From NCBI GenBank assembly GCA_002448445.1, contig DJYC01000041.1, positions 5,528 to 69,527 of the forward strand: a stretch of 64,000 bases of DNA, in the 5' to 3' direction. Positions 8,031 through 16,729 of the stretch are shown here, in pieces. The stretch's first letter is position 1. The number at the start of each line of letters is the position of its first letter. Under the pieces are notes generated by a model, which worked only from the letters and a program-made list of their open reading frames with translations, was not told the DNA's origin and ran no database searches. Origin of the DNA: Treponema sp. UBA6988 (GTDB taxonomy: Bacteria; Spirochaetota; Spirochaetia; Treponematales; Treponemataceae). The position numbers and the translations under genes are program-made.

Positions 8031-9995
8031 ATGTGCCGTATGAATCTTATAAAGCGATTTGCAGTGGGTAGCCTTGCCGCTGCCCTCATGCTCTGCACAT
8101 TATTTGCAGATTCCAAAAAGAACGTAACCCTTGCAAAGAACATAGGCGAGCTTTCCTGGTCAAAGAACGTTACCATTGCCGCCAAAAACTTTGAAGGCGC
8201 AGGCGAAGGCTCCGTAATCAACATAGATGCCCAGCAGACAAAGGCCGACTACCACAAATTCAAGGCCTATTCTGCTGGAAGCGCAAATGGCGGCTGGAAA
8301 GAACTTGGCTCAGGCGGTGTTAGCGGTGCTGCCTATTCCAACAGCGAATTCACCCTGGAAAATAAATCCTCTGCAATCACCGTAAGGCTAACCGCACAAG
8401 AAGCGGAAAACCTAAAGAAGTACGGCATGGTCATGCACGGCTTTGGCGTGTCCATAAAAAAACTGGAACTTTCATCTTCACAGCAAAAACAAAATGACAA
8501 TAGTGAAAAATCGCCCGGTCACGCAAAAATCGAAAAATCCCCCAAGAACGAAAAGCCTACAAAGCAAGAAAAGCCAGCCAAGCACGAAGCAAAGCAAAAA
8601 AATGCCAACCTTCCCTTTGACCTTGGCAACTGGAAAAACTTCATCGTTCCCGCAAAAGACCTGCATGCATCCGGCGACTTCTGCATAAGAATCGACACAA
8701 AAGCATCTTCCGCAGAAAAAAATCCTTCATATTATAACATCAAGCTCTATGACGCAAAGTGGCAGCCCATCAGCAAGGGCAGCATACACTCATCAAAAGA
8801 ATTTGCAAGCCTAAAGCAGGACCTGATTGTTCTTACAAAAGCAGAAGGATTCGTAGTCTACACACCAACAGAAGCCGAGCGCCAGGCAATCAGAACGAAC
8901 GGCCTTCTTATACAGGGCTACGGAATCTCCGTAAGCGACGTAAAAACCGTAACCGTAGCAGAACTGCACGCAACGTCCGCACCCGAACCTGTTATCGCAT
9001 CAAAGCCAGTTCCGTCAATCAAGGGCTCTTCTTTGCCAAAAGTAGTAAAGGGAACACCTTTGCCAAAAGTAACAATGGGAACGCCTTTTGCAAACCACGG
9101 AAAACTCCACGTTACAGGAACCTCCCTCTGCGACAGCAAGAACCAGCCCTACCAGCTCTACGGAATGTCCACCCACGGCCTTTCCTGGTTCCCCGAATAC
9201 GTTTCCAAAGAAAGTTTTGCCACCCTCCGCGACGACTGGAATACAAACTGCGTCCGCCTGGTCCTTTACCCCGGAGACTACAATGGCTACTGCAACGGCG
9301 GCAACAAAGAAGAGCTAAAGCGCACCGTCTACCGTGGAATAGAAAAAGCCACAGTCCTAGGCATGTACGTAATCGTTGACTGGCACATCCACAACGACAA
9401 CCCCAACAAGTACAAGGCAGAAGCAAAAATCTTCCTCGACGAAGTTTCCAAAAAATACGCAAACTACGGCAACGTCCTCTACGAAATCTGCAACGAGCCT
9501 GTAAACTCAGACTGGAACAGCCAGATTAAGCCCTACGCAGAAGATATCATCCCCGTAATCCGAAAGAACGCACCCGACGCAATCATCATCGTGGGCACAA
9601 ACACCTGGTCCCAGGACGTAGACAAAGCCGCCGCAAACCCAATCACCAAGTACAAGAACATCATGTACACCTTCCACTTCTACGCCAACACCCACACCGA
9701 CTCCTTCCGCAAAAAAGTGGAGGGCGCACTCAAAGCTGGCCTTCCCATCTTCATCACCGAATTTGGAACCTGCGACGCATCCGGCAACGGAGGCTTCAAC
9801 GAGCAGCAGACAAAACTCTGGTTCAACCTCATCCAAAAATACAACCTTAGCCACATCAACTGGAGCCTCTGCAACAAGGCCGAAACCGCAAGCGCAATCT
9901 CCTCTTCCTGCCAAAAAAAATCCGGCTGGACAGAAGAAGACCTTTCACAGTCAGGCCGTCTAATAAGAAGCCACTTCCGTTCGCTAAATCGCTAG
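8031..9995 (+). CDS. Secreted GH5 cellulase with duplicated N-terminal domain
   Basis: A 654-residue exported endoglucanase-type enzyme expected to cut beta-1,4-glucan. A signal peptide starts MNLIKRFAVG. Two related beta-rich domains follow, roughly residues 35-150 and 198-315. Both end in a tyrosine or histidine, glycine and (G)VS pattern and are split by a Lys/Glu/Pro linker; they look like carbohydrate-binding modules, but I cannot name the family. A second Pro/Lys linker leads to the GH5 catalytic domain at about 355-650. The acid/base is E489 in YEICNEP and the nucleophile E577 in ITEFG. An in-frame ATG at 8040 is an alternative start. The sugar substrate is inferred. Confidence 0.9.
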   Translation: MCRMNLIKRFAVGSLAAALMLCTLFADSKKNVTLAKNIGELSWSKNVTIAAKNFEGAGEGSVINIDAQQTKADYHKFKAYSAGSANGGWKELGSGGVSGAAYSNSEFTLENKSSAITVRLTAQEAENLKKYGMVMHGFGVSIKKLELSSSQQKQNDNSEKSPGHAKIEKSPKNEKPTKQEKPAKHEAKQKNANLPFDLGNWKNFIVPAKDLHASGDFCIRIDTKASSAEKNPSYYNIKLYDAKWQPISKGSIHSSKEFASLKQDLIVLTKAEGFVVYTPTEAERQAIRTNGLLIQGYGISVSDVKTVTVAELHATSAPEPVIASKPVPSIKGSSLPKVVKGTPLPKVTMGTPFANHGKLHVTGTSLCDSKNQPYQLYGMSTHGLSWFPEYVSKESFATLRDDWNTNCVRLVLYPGDYNGYCNGGNKEELKRTVYRGIEKATVLGMYVIVDWHIHNDNPNKYKAEAKIFLDEVSKKYANYGNVLYEICNEPVNSDWNSQIKPYAEDIIPVIRKNAPDAIIIVGTNTWSQDVDKAAANPITKYKNIMYTFHFYANTHTDSFRKKVEGALKAGLPIFITEFGTCDASGNGGFNEQQTKLWFNLIQKYNLSHINWSLCNKAETASAISSSCQKKSGWTEEDLSQSGRLIRSHFRSLNR

Positions 9996-10011
9996 TTTTC
10001 TTGCATCATGA

Positions 10012-10096
10012 GGGGAAAAGCCTTTCCCCTGGCCTCAGCCCGCAAGCGGTCTTCGGCACACCCCATTCTCCTAGGGGGCTCCGCCCCCTAAAACCC
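10012..10096. repeat. GC-rich hairpins after the cellulase gene
   Basis: AGGGGAAA/TTTCCCCT and TAGGGGGC/GCCCCCTA form two hairpins. Neither has a T-tract, so they are not obvious terminators. An AGGGGAAAGCCTTCCCCT block recurs after ndk near 41901. Confidence 0.5.
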
Positions 10097-10126
10097 TTGA
10101 CAATTTTTGCCTTTGACATTTACAAT
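10097..10126 (+). promoter_or_regulatory. Promoter of the response regulator/hybrid kinase operon
   Basis: A consensus TTGACA is followed after 18 bases by TACAAT. The leader is about 42 bases and contains AGGAG ahead of the ATG at 10175. Confidence 0.6.
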
Positions 10127-10174
10127 ATAAGTAACCTTAAAATACACTAGAGGTTGCAGTACAGGAGCAAATGA

Positions 10175-10963
10175 ATGGGAAAGGTATTGTTTCTTAAGAG
10201 CAGTTCGCTGGAAAATGTTGCGCTTAACAATAAGATAAACGAACGCATCGGTTCATTTTTTATGGCTATCCACGAGGAAGAAGTCCGCAAAGCCGTTGAA
10301 GCTGGCGACATTTCCCTTATCATCATATACCTCAAGAACGTTTCCGACAAAGAGCGGTCGGAAATTTCAAAGATTCTAACAGGCATTCTTACCGTGCCCT
10401 ATGTCCTTGCTGGCGAAAGGGAAGACCTGCACAAATACTTTGTTGCAAACCTTCAGGCCCATATCCTGCGCTACATAAAGACACCGGTTCTTTTGTCTGC
10501 CTTCATAGAAGAAATAAAGTGCATCCTTGAAAAGCTTGGCCAAAGCCTCCCTAACAATGAAGAACTCGTAAAGATTGCAAAGAAAGAAATCGTAGAAAAA
10601 GAAGCACCAAAGCATCTGCTTGTTGTAGACGACGACCTTGTTGCCCTTCGCACAATGAGCAACGTGCTCAATCCCCTTTTCAAAGTGTCTGTTGCAAAGA
10701 GCGGGGCCGCAGCCATTTCCTTCCTTGCAAAAGAGCATCCAGACTTAATCCTTCTGGACTACCAGATGCCTGTTTGCGACGGTTTACAGACTTTGGAAAT
10801 GATAAGGGCAGAGGAAGACTACAAAAACATTCCTGTCTTCTTCCTTACAGGCGTTGATGATGCAGACCTGGTAAAAAAAGCCATGGCACTTAAGCCCGAA
10901 GGCTACATCCTAAAATCCGCAGGACCTGAGCTTCTCATCTCCAAAATCGAGGCCTTCTTCTAA
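10175..10963 (+). CDS. Response regulator, C-terminal receiver domain
   Basis: A 262-residue cytoplasmic protein with no DNA-binding output domain. Residues about 148-262 are a receiver domain: the acidic pocket is VVDDD, the phosphoacceptor D195 is in LLDYQMP, and a threonine (FLTG) precedes the usual lysine region (YILKSAG). Residues 1-130 may be a degenerate receiver or adaptor that I cannot assign. The stop overlaps the start of the hybrid kinase by one base (TAATG), so the two are translationally coupled and probably form one pathway. Confidence 0.85.
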   Translation: MGKVLFLKSSSLENVALNNKINERIGSFFMAIHEEEVRKAVEAGDISLIIIYLKNVSDKERSEISKILTGILTVPYVLAGEREDLHKYFVANLQAHILRYIKTPVLLSAFIEEIKCILEKLGQSLPNNEELVKIAKKEIVEKEAPKHLLVVDDDLVALRTMSNVLNPLFKVSVAKSGAAAISFLAKEHPDLILLDYQMPVCDGLQTLEMIRAEEDYKNIPVFFLTGVDDADLVKKAMALKPEGYILKSAGPELLISKIEAFF

Positions 10964-13500
10964 TGGAATTTTCTATTATTAAAAAAGAAGAGATTCCAAT
11001 GATAAAACAAATGGTTGCAAGCGCAAACTGCCTTAGGGTAATATTCTTTGCGCCTGCCTTAACCATTTACATACTCACCGAATTTTTTTCCGACTGGAAA
11101 ATTATGCATTCTCCAGCCTACAAACATTACCTCTTTAAGTTTTTTGGCTTTGAGACAAACGTATTCAACATCTACGTAATCCTTGACCTGCTGATTGTAT
11201 TTTTTTCGCTTGTAATTTTCTTTGCAGCCCTCTTCTACCGCAAGAAGCCCCAGAAGCGCCAAGATTTTTTCCTTACCTTCATGAAGCTCTATGTCTTTGC
11301 CCTCTTTACCATAAGTTTTGCGGTTGTGGTGGTAACTGCCTACACCGACTACGAAATGTCCCACGTAGACTTTACCTTCTTTTACCTTATTGCACTTGTT
11401 TCAACCTGTGTATTTTTTTCAAATTTCTTTATTACGGTTCCGCTCTGCATCATCTGCTTTGTTGCAATGCACGTGTTCATAGCCATCTGTCCCAACAACA
11501 TCGTATACAAGCCCCACGTTCCCTACGGAATATTCCTTGTAATAGCCCTCTGCTTTGTCTCCGCATTCAGGGCATTCAACCTGCTTTCCACCCTGCGCTA
11601 CGAAAACCAGATAGAAAAATTCAAGAACGATGCGGTAAGGCAGAATGCGCTAAAGTCCATGTTCCTTGCCAACATGAGCCACGAAATCCGCACCCCAATG
11701 AACGCAATCGTTGGAATGAGCGAACTTGCCCAAGACTTTGACCTTGCCCCCGCCCAAAAGAATATGATCCGCCAAATCCGCTCATCGGGAATTGCCCTGG
11801 TAAGCATTGTAAACGACATACTGGATTTTTCCAAGATAGAAGCCGGCAAGATGGAAATTGTTCCTTCCGACTACGACATCCTTACCCTCTTGTATGACGT
11901 TGCCAACATCTGCAAGGTAAAGCTTTCTGGAAAGGACGTTGCAGTAAGAATTCAAATAGAAGAAAATCTTCCCCAGCTTCTTCACGGAGACGACATAAGG
12001 CTAAAGCAGGTGCTTATAAACCTAACCGGTAACGCCGCAAAGTTTACGGACAAGGGTTCAATCATAATACGTGTTGTGCGCAATCAAGAAGGCCTTGTTG
12101 AATTCTCCGTTTGCGACACAGGCATTGGAATAAAAAAAGAAGACCTAAACACAATCTTTTCCGAATTTGCCCAGGTGGACATGAGCATGAACCGCACCAA
12201 GGGAGGAACTGGTCTTGGCCTTGCCATTTCAAAAAATCTTGTAAGGCTTATGGGCGGAACTTTGGGCGTTTCTTCTGAATACCAAAAAGGCTCAAACTTT
12301 TATTTTGCAGTTCCCCAGGATGCCGTTTCACAAAAGACGGTTGGAGAAGCCTATGCACCCCTTATAAAAGAAGCTCTGGCAGACAAAAAAAATCCTTCGG
12401 TAAAGGACATAGATTCAAGCCTTTTCCAAAAAAGCGAATTCTCTGCCCTCTTTGCCACAAACGATTCTGCTTCCTTTAGCAAAGATGCAAACTTTATTGC
12501 ACCGGATGCCAAGGTTCTTGTTGTGGACGACAACCTTGTGAACATTCAGGTTGCAGAAGGAATGTTGAAAAAGTTTTCCATTGTTCCAGACACTGCTTTA
12601 AGCGGTTTGGAAAGCCTTGAAATGCTAAGCGAAAAATCCTACGACCTTGTCTTTATGGACCACCAGATGCCTGTCATGGACGGAGTTGAAACCCTAATAA
12701 AAATACGCGGTTCAGAAACTAACAGCCATACTGTCGTAATCGCCCTTAGTGCAAATGCCATAAACGGTGCAAGGGAAATGTTCATTCAAAAAGGCTTTGA
12801 CGATTTTCTTTCCAAGCCGGTTCAGATAAAAGACTTTGCAATGGCGCTAAAAAAATGGCTGCCACAAAATCTAATCAAAAGCGTAGATGAAAATTCTTCT
12901 GATGCTTCTTCCAAGAATGAATGGACTTGCCCGCCTTCCGTAATAAAAACTTTTGTAAGGCTAATCGATCCCACCTCTTTGGAAATAGAAGATGCCCTTG
13001 CCAAGAGTGACCTTAAAACCTTCACAATAAAAGTTCATGCGCTAAAAAGTTCCGCAAAGATTGTCGGTGCGGATGAGCTTTCAAAATTGGCCGCAGAACT
13101 TGAAGAATTGGGAAGCAAATGCGATTGCCAAGAAACGCTCTCCCTTATCCAAAAAAAGACGGAAAAGCTTCTTGCCCTCTACAAATCCTGCAAGCAGCTG
13201 TTTGCAAAAGAGCACTTGTCCGAAAAAGAAACAGAAGGCTCTGCAAGTGGCGGAGATGCTTTGTCAAATGAGCCTGATGCCGCAGTGCTTACCGCAAAAG
13301 ATGCAGAATCCTTTGCAGACAAAATACTTTCCGCCTGTGACCAAAACAACCTGAACGATTTGGAAAGCCTTGTGGCAAAGCTTCAAAACTTTTCGCTAAC
13401 GTCTTCCCAGAAAAAAATACTTGAACAGCTAAAAGATGCCGCAGAACTAATAGACTTTGACCGCGCCAAAGAAATAGCCGCCACCCTGATTGCCCAGTAA
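10963..13500 (+). CDS. Membrane hybrid histidine kinase with receiver and HPt domains
   Basis: An 845-residue phosphorelay protein. Residues about 18-215 contain roughly six hydrophobic segments that may form a membrane sensor. The HisKA box MSHEIRTPMNA has H240, and a HATPase domain follows with the GTGLGL motif. The receiver domain has VVDDN and phosphoacceptor D566 in FMDHQMP. An HPt domain has H692 in VHALKSSAKIVGA. About 90 more residues at the end are helical and unassigned. Translation is coupled to the upstream response regulator; an ATG at 10999 is an alternative start. The signal sensed is unknown. Confidence 0.92.
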   Translation: MEFSIIKKEEIPMIKQMVASANCLRVIFFAPALTIYILTEFFSDWKIMHSPAYKHYLFKFFGFETNVFNIYVILDLLIVFFSLVIFFAALFYRKKPQKRQDFFLTFMKLYVFALFTISFAVVVVTAYTDYEMSHVDFTFFYLIALVSTCVFFSNFFITVPLCIICFVAMHVFIAICPNNIVYKPHVPYGIFLVIALCFVSAFRAFNLLSTLRYENQIEKFKNDAVRQNALKSMFLANMSHEIRTPMNAIVGMSELAQDFDLAPAQKNMIRQIRSSGIALVSIVNDILDFSKIEAGKMEIVPSDYDILTLLYDVANICKVKLSGKDVAVRIQIEENLPQLLHGDDIRLKQVLINLTGNAAKFTDKGSIIIRVVRNQEGLVEFSVCDTGIGIKKEDLNTIFSEFAQVDMSMNRTKGGTGLGLAISKNLVRLMGGTLGVSSEYQKGSNFYFAVPQDAVSQKTVGEAYAPLIKEALADKKNPSVKDIDSSLFQKSEFSALFATNDSASFSKDANFIAPDAKVLVVDDNLVNIQVAEGMLKKFSIVPDTALSGLESLEMLSEKSYDLVFMDHQMPVMDGVETLIKIRGSETNSHTVVIALSANAINGAREMFIQKGFDDFLSKPVQIKDFAMALKKWLPQNLIKSVDENSSDASSKNEWTCPPSVIKTFVRLIDPTSLEIEDALAKSDLKTFTIKVHALKSSAKIVGADELSKLAAELEELGSKCDCQETLSLIQKKTEKLLALYKSCKQLFAKEHLSEKETEGSASGGDALSNEPDAAVLTAKDAESFADKILSACDQNNLNDLESLVAKLQNFSLTSSQKKILEQLKDAAELIDFDRAKEIAATLIAQ

Positions 13501-13523
13501 CTTGCCATTCCACTCACAGCCCC

Positions 13524-13605
13524 TTGTCATTCCCATGCACCGCAATCAGTCATTCTCATGCGCAGCACCCTGTCATTCCCGTGCTTGACACGGGAATCCA
13601 TTCAA
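13524..13605. repeat. Short intergenic repeats with GTCATTCCC motifs
   Basis: GTCATTC(C/T)C(A/G)TGC-like units occur three times. The last includes a perfect stem ATTCCCGTG/CACGGGAAT at 13575-13597. The class is common in bacterial intergenic regions. Confidence 0.55.
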
Positions 13606-13620
13606 CGCCAGCAACACAAT

Positions 13621-14022
13621 CTACATTATGGTATAGGTCTGATTGTCCACCTTGGTAAGCCCAACCCGCTGCCAGAAAATCTCCGCATTGGTGTCCTTTG
13701 CATCAAGAACAATTTTCTTCGCGCCGGTTTCAAGCATAAGCCTCTCCAGGGCAAGAGTGCCAAGCCCAATGTTCCGGAATTCCTTGTTCACCTCAAAAAG
13801 GTCAATGCAGAGAGTGTCGCCCAGCATCTTGTAAACGCAGACTGCCTTTAAAAAACCGCTCGAAGGCTTGTAGTCAAAAATCATAAAAGAAGACTGCTTA
13901 AGCACAAAAGAAAATTCCCCGCCCTTGGTATAAGATTTTAGCAGTGGAAAATTGTCCCATCCCTCAAGCGCCATATAGGATTCAAAAATATCACTGTCCA
14001 CAATCCTGTAATTCAAATTCAT
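13621..14022 (-). CDS. GNAT-like acetyltransferase
   Basis: A 133-residue protein with GNAT-like features. The segment NKEFRNIGLGTLALERL fits the acetyl-CoA-binding motif A (R/Q-x-x-G-x-G/A). It is followed by a predicted strand and the FWQRVGL segment typical of motif B. The N-terminal half is short. The substrate is unknown. It is divergent from tRNA-Thr. The ATG at 14022 is chosen without a strong Shine-Dalgarno sequence; a possible TTTCCA-17-TAGTAT promoter lies upstream. Confidence 0.65.
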   Translation of the reverse strand: MNLNYRIVDSDIFESYMALEGWDNFPLLKSYTKGGEFSFVLKQSSFMIFDYKPSSGFLKAVCVYKMLGDTLCIDLFEVNKEFRNIGLGTLALERLMLETGAKKIVLDAKDTNAEIFWQRVGLTKVDNQTYTIM

Positions 14023-14070
14023 AAACTACCCCGCGTGAATACTACCACAATTCGCCTCCTTTGGAAACCC

Positions 14071-14099
14071 TTGACCAAAAGCCTTTATTCTGCTATAGT
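14071..14099 (+). promoter_or_regulatory. tRNA-Thr promoter
   Basis: TTGACC and TATAGT are separated by 17 bases. Transcription should begin about 7 bases before the mature tRNA 5' end. Confidence 0.75.
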
Positions 14100-14112
14100 C
14101 TTATCACAATTT

Positions 14113-14185
14113 GCCAACTTAGCTCATCCGGTAGAGCAGCTCCCTCGTAAAGAGCAGGTGACCCGTTCAAGTCGGGTAGTTGGCT
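14113..14185 (+). tRNA. tRNA-Thr (anticodon CGT)
   Basis: A complete cloverleaf of 73 bases. The acceptor stem GCCAACT/AGTTGGC is perfect, the D stem is GCTC/GAGC, and the T arm is ACCCG-TTCAAGT-CGGGT. The anticodon loop CTCGTAA reads ACG threonine codons. The last anticodon-stem pair is a C-A mismatch. CCA is not encoded. Confidence 0.93.
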
Positions 14186-14191
14186 TTAGAA

Positions 14192-14217
14192 GTCCCTCTG
14201 CAAAGAGGGCTTTTTTA
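14192..14217 (+). terminator. Terminator after tRNA-Thr
   Basis: CCCTCT-GCAA-AGAGGG is followed by six T. Confidence 0.85.
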
Positions 14218-14239
14218 TTTTAAATAAAAGTTTTTTTAG

Positions 14240-14530
14240 CAAAGAAGGGTCAGCGCAGCGAGCGAAGCCGGCCCGGAAGGAGCAAACAGGAGGTTTGCGA
14301 CTGGATGGACCCGTTCCCTGAGCCTGTCGAAGGGAACATGTTTTCAAAGTGGTGCCGGTCCTTCGGGAACCTCAGGGACTGCCTCATGTGCCCGTCACCC
14401 TGAACTGCTACGCCACATTCGCACGCACTTGCTACGAATGTGGATTCAGGGGCTGTAGAAGTCCAAACCGCCAGATTCCACAGATTCCGGGGCTGAGCCC
14501 GGAATGACGGAGAAGCTAATCGGGGGTACT
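14240..14530. repeat. Mosaic of short palindromic repeats
   Basis: The stretch contains GTTCCCT/AGGGAAC around GAGCCTGTCGA at 14313-14337, a GCAAAC/GTTTGC hairpin near 14283, and ATTCCGGG/CCCGGAAT near 14485. These recur in other intergenic gaps of the window. I see no gene here. Confidence 0.55.
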
Positions 14531-14542
14531 TGATTTTACGCC

Positions 14543-14777
14543 TACCCCCGATTGTAAGGGCGGTGCAGCCGTTCGCGTAAGCGAATGGAGCCGGAAGGCG
14601 GAACCCTGGAAAGCGGGTAAAAAATGCCTTCCTTGGCATTTTTTACCCGCAAGTTTTCTTACGAAAACTTGCCTGTTTTTTATGCTACCAGATGACGCGC
14701 CGTCCATGGCGCTGCTTGTTTAATAATTGGATAAAAGTGCAAATGCGACTGGCCGGTCAGTAGAGACGGACACGCTA
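14543..14777 (+). repeat. Dispersed structured repeat, copy 2 (full length)
   Basis: The core has TTCGC-gtaa-GCGAA and GCC-ggaa-GGC mini-hairpins. Three hairpins follow: GGGTAAAAAATGCC/GGCATTTTTTACCC (14615-14648), GCAAGTTTTC/GAAAACTTGC (14649-14672) and GCGCC/GGCGC (14697-14712). The tail GGCCGG...GACGGACAC is shared with the 24.8 kb copy. Confidence 0.8.
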
Positions 14778-14829
14778 AAAGATGTCATGCGTCTAGGGTT
14801 TATTAAAGAAAAAGAAAATCATAAAAAAA

Positions 14830-15702
14830 TTACTTTCGTATTGTTTTTGTGCTGGTTTTGCCTGTGGCCTCGTTTACCGTAACAAGAGCCCATTCCTGGT
14901 TAAAGAGAGTGTCAAAGCAGCGTTCTGTGTAGTCGCCAAGTTCCTTGCTCTGGTGGTGGTGCACGTGGCCTGCGTAAACGTCCGTTACGCCTTCCTCTTC
15001 AAATAGGGTTATAACGCGGGTGGATTCCTCTTCGTTCTGCAGGCAGTAGTAGCTTAGTCCGTACATGCCGCTTCCGTATATGGGATAGTGCGAGAATACA
15101 ATTTTTGGGCGGGGGTCGCTTTGCATGGCACTCTTTAGTTTTTTGAACTGCTTTGGCCCAAGTGAGCCGCTTCCTGTGTCCAGTGCGTAGAAGCTGAATG
15201 CGGAGCTTTTAAAGCGGTAGAATGAAGTGTAGGGAAAGCATAGGTCGGCAAAGTCGTCCCAGCCTGAATTAAAAAGGTCGTGGTTTCCTACGATGTTCAG
15301 CACAGGTATTCCCCGGCTTTCTATTTTTTCAACAAAGTCGCAGTACTTAAGGAATTCCTTGCGTTCACCGCGCTCTGCAATGTCTCCAAGACAGACGCAG
15401 AATTTTGGACTTTGGTCTGAGGGAAGACCGTCCATCCATTCAAGGAATTCATCTTCGTCTATGTTTTCTGAACGTTTGCTTCCGTAGTGGGGATCCGTAA
15501 AAATGACGAAAGTGTATGTTCCCGAAAGAGAAGCAAAAGTTGGGCCTACGCGCCCCTGGTAAAGTTCCTTCATCTGGTCGGCGCGTTCGTCCACAAAGTC
15601 TCCGTGGTGGAAGAGTTCAAGCGCACCGTAACCGCAGGATGTGAGTTCAAGTGCGGTGAGAAGTATAAATATGCGGCTTAAAAAAGAAATGAACTTTTTC
15701 AA
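14830..15702 (-). CDS. Metallophosphoesterase lipoprotein
   Basis: A calcineurin-like phosphoesterase of about 290 residues, probably anchored as a lipoprotein: a hydrophobic N-terminus ends in LELTSC, a plausible lipobox. All metal-ligand motifs are present: TDPHYG, LGDIAERG, VGNHDLF, FSHYPI and AGHVHHH. The TTG at 15702 is preferred because AAGGTGG lies 5 bases upstream and its TTGA overlaps the stop of the upstream outer-membrane gene. A GTG at 15711 is the alternative. The two genes are therefore coupled. The substrate is unknown. Confidence 0.85.
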   Translation of the reverse strand: MKKFISFLSRIFILLTALELTSCGYGALELFHHGDFVDERADQMKELYQGRVGPTFASLSGTYTFVIFTDPHYGSKRSENIDEDEFLEWMDGLPSDQSPKFCVCLGDIAERGERKEFLKYCDFVEKIESRGIPVLNIVGNHDLFNSGWDDFADLCFPYTSFYRFKSSAFSFYALDTGSGSLGPKQFKKLKSAMQSDPRPKIVFSHYPIYGSGMYGLSYYCLQNEEESTRVITLFEEEGVTDVYAGHVHHHQSKELGDYTERCFDTLFNQEWALVTVNEATGKTSTKTIRK

Positions 15703-16418
15703 AAGAACCACCTTAGCCTTAATGCAAATTCGCAGGAATCAAACATGGCGGAATTTGTAAAGAAGTCCGTGTACCTAACCCTTGCCTCTGCACCTAATTC
15801 CTGAAGTGCGCTCAAGTGGAATACGCTTCCTGCACACAAGGCTGGGGAGCCAAGCAGATTGTAGCGGAAAAGCTCGTGAGTCCTGATTGCAGTGTAGAAT
15901 TCATACCAGTAAAATGGATAGAAATGCAGGGCAAAGTCAAAGCCCATGGTTAAGTTTGTGAGCACCGGGTTTGTGTCGCGGATTGCAAATATTGTGCGCA
16001 TCTTGTAGAGCGATACTGTATTCACCTTTAGGCTGAACCAGCTTACGGGTTGGGTTTCTAGCCAAAAGCCTGCAAGTATGTTGTTTGTTATGCTAAGTTC
16101 CTGAAAGTAGGTAAAGTTGTATTTTGCTCCAAGACCCATGCGGCCTTTGCTCCACCTGAATGGCCACCAGATGCCCTGTGCCGTAAACTGGTAGTCTTCT
16201 TCTCCCAAAAATCCTCCTGCCAGAGCCGTTGCCTTTTCCGACTCGTAGGTGTAGCCAAATTCAAATGCCAGCTGGTAGGGGTCAAAGCCGTTTCCCGTGT
16301 TGTAGATGGGTGTCATAAAAACGCTGTGCGTAGGCTGCGTGTCGTTCTGTGCCTGGGCAAAAAGCAGGGCTGGAGAAAAAAGTAAAACTGCTTGCAAAAG
16401 GAAAAACTTTAACTTCAT
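15699..16418 (-). CDS. Probable outer-membrane beta-barrel protein
   Basis: A 239-residue exported protein with a signal peptide ending LLFAQAQ. It is rich in alternating aromatic/polar strands and ends in LRLRWFF, with the terminal phenylalanine typical of barrel proteins. The family is not recognised. It is coupled to the downstream phosphoesterase lipoprotein. No Shine-Dalgarno sequence precedes the ATG; a TATAAT box ends 9 bases upstream. Confidence 0.75.
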   Translation of the reverse strand: MKLKFFLLQAVLLFSPALLFAQAQNDTQPTHSVFMTPIYNTGNGFDPYQLAFEFGYTYESEKATALAGGFLGEEDYQFTAQGIWWPFRWSKGRMGLGAKYNFTYFQELSITNNILAGFWLETQPVSWFSLKVNTVSLYKMRTIFAIRDTNPVLTNLTMGFDFALHFYPFYWYEFYTAIRTHELFRYNLLGSPALCAGSVFHLSALQELGAEARVRYTDFFTNSAMFDSCEFALRLRWFF

Positions 16419-16427
16419 TTTTTTTCT

Positions 16428-16456
16428 ATTATATCATTCTAAAAATAATATGGCAA
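16428..16456 (-). promoter_or_regulatory. Promoter of the 239-residue barrel protein operon
   Basis: On the minus strand TTGCCA and TATAAT are separated by 17 bases. The -10 box ends 9 bases before the ATG, consistent with a leaderless or nearly leaderless message. Confidence 0.7.
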
Positions 16457-16547
16457 TTGGCTTTTTTGTCCTTTCTTTTTTTTGATGGTACTCTTATGGA
16501 CGAAGTCTTTAGGACGAAGTCCTGCTTGCTCTACCAATTCAGGCTTC

Positions 16548-16682
16548 TGCTAATTCGACCGAATATGCCTTGGCGCCACCGCCGTTCCGGGGTTCCGCGG
16601 GTCCCTTCCCGCTCCATTGCCGGGGTTCGACAAGCTCACCCAACGGCAACGCACTTCGTGCGCCCCTCCATGGCGGCGTAGG
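16548..16682 (-). repeat. Dispersed structured repeat, copy 3
   Basis: Read on the minus strand, this copy shares the GGAACCCCGGAA core and the GCGCAC-gaa-GTGCG hairpin. The TTGCCG/CGGCAA stem carries the TGAGCTTGTCGAA unit in its loop. It fills the gap before sstT. Confidence 0.65.
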
Positions 16683-16694
16683 TTTCCTGAAAAT

Positions 16695-16723
16695 TTGCAA
16701 GATGCAATAAAATAGGTTAGAAT
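16695..16723 (+). promoter_or_regulatory. sstT promoter
   Basis: TTGCAA and TAGAAT are separated by 17 bases. The -10 box ends 6 bases before the ATG at 16730, so the predicted transcription start coincides with the start codon. Confidence 0.65.
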
Positions 16724-16729
16724 GAAAAT

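Noticed and set aside
8759..9379. A 206-codon frame within the cellulase gene
   Set aside because: It lies in an alternate frame of a gene with clear catalytic motifs and has low-complexity basic composition.
10012..10090. Rho-independent terminator after the cellulase gene
   Set aside because: Hairpins are strong but neither is followed by a T-tract.
14250..14639. A 129-codon minus-strand frame in the repeat region
   Set aside because: It is made wholly of dispersed repeat sequence; similar frames occur in the other copies.
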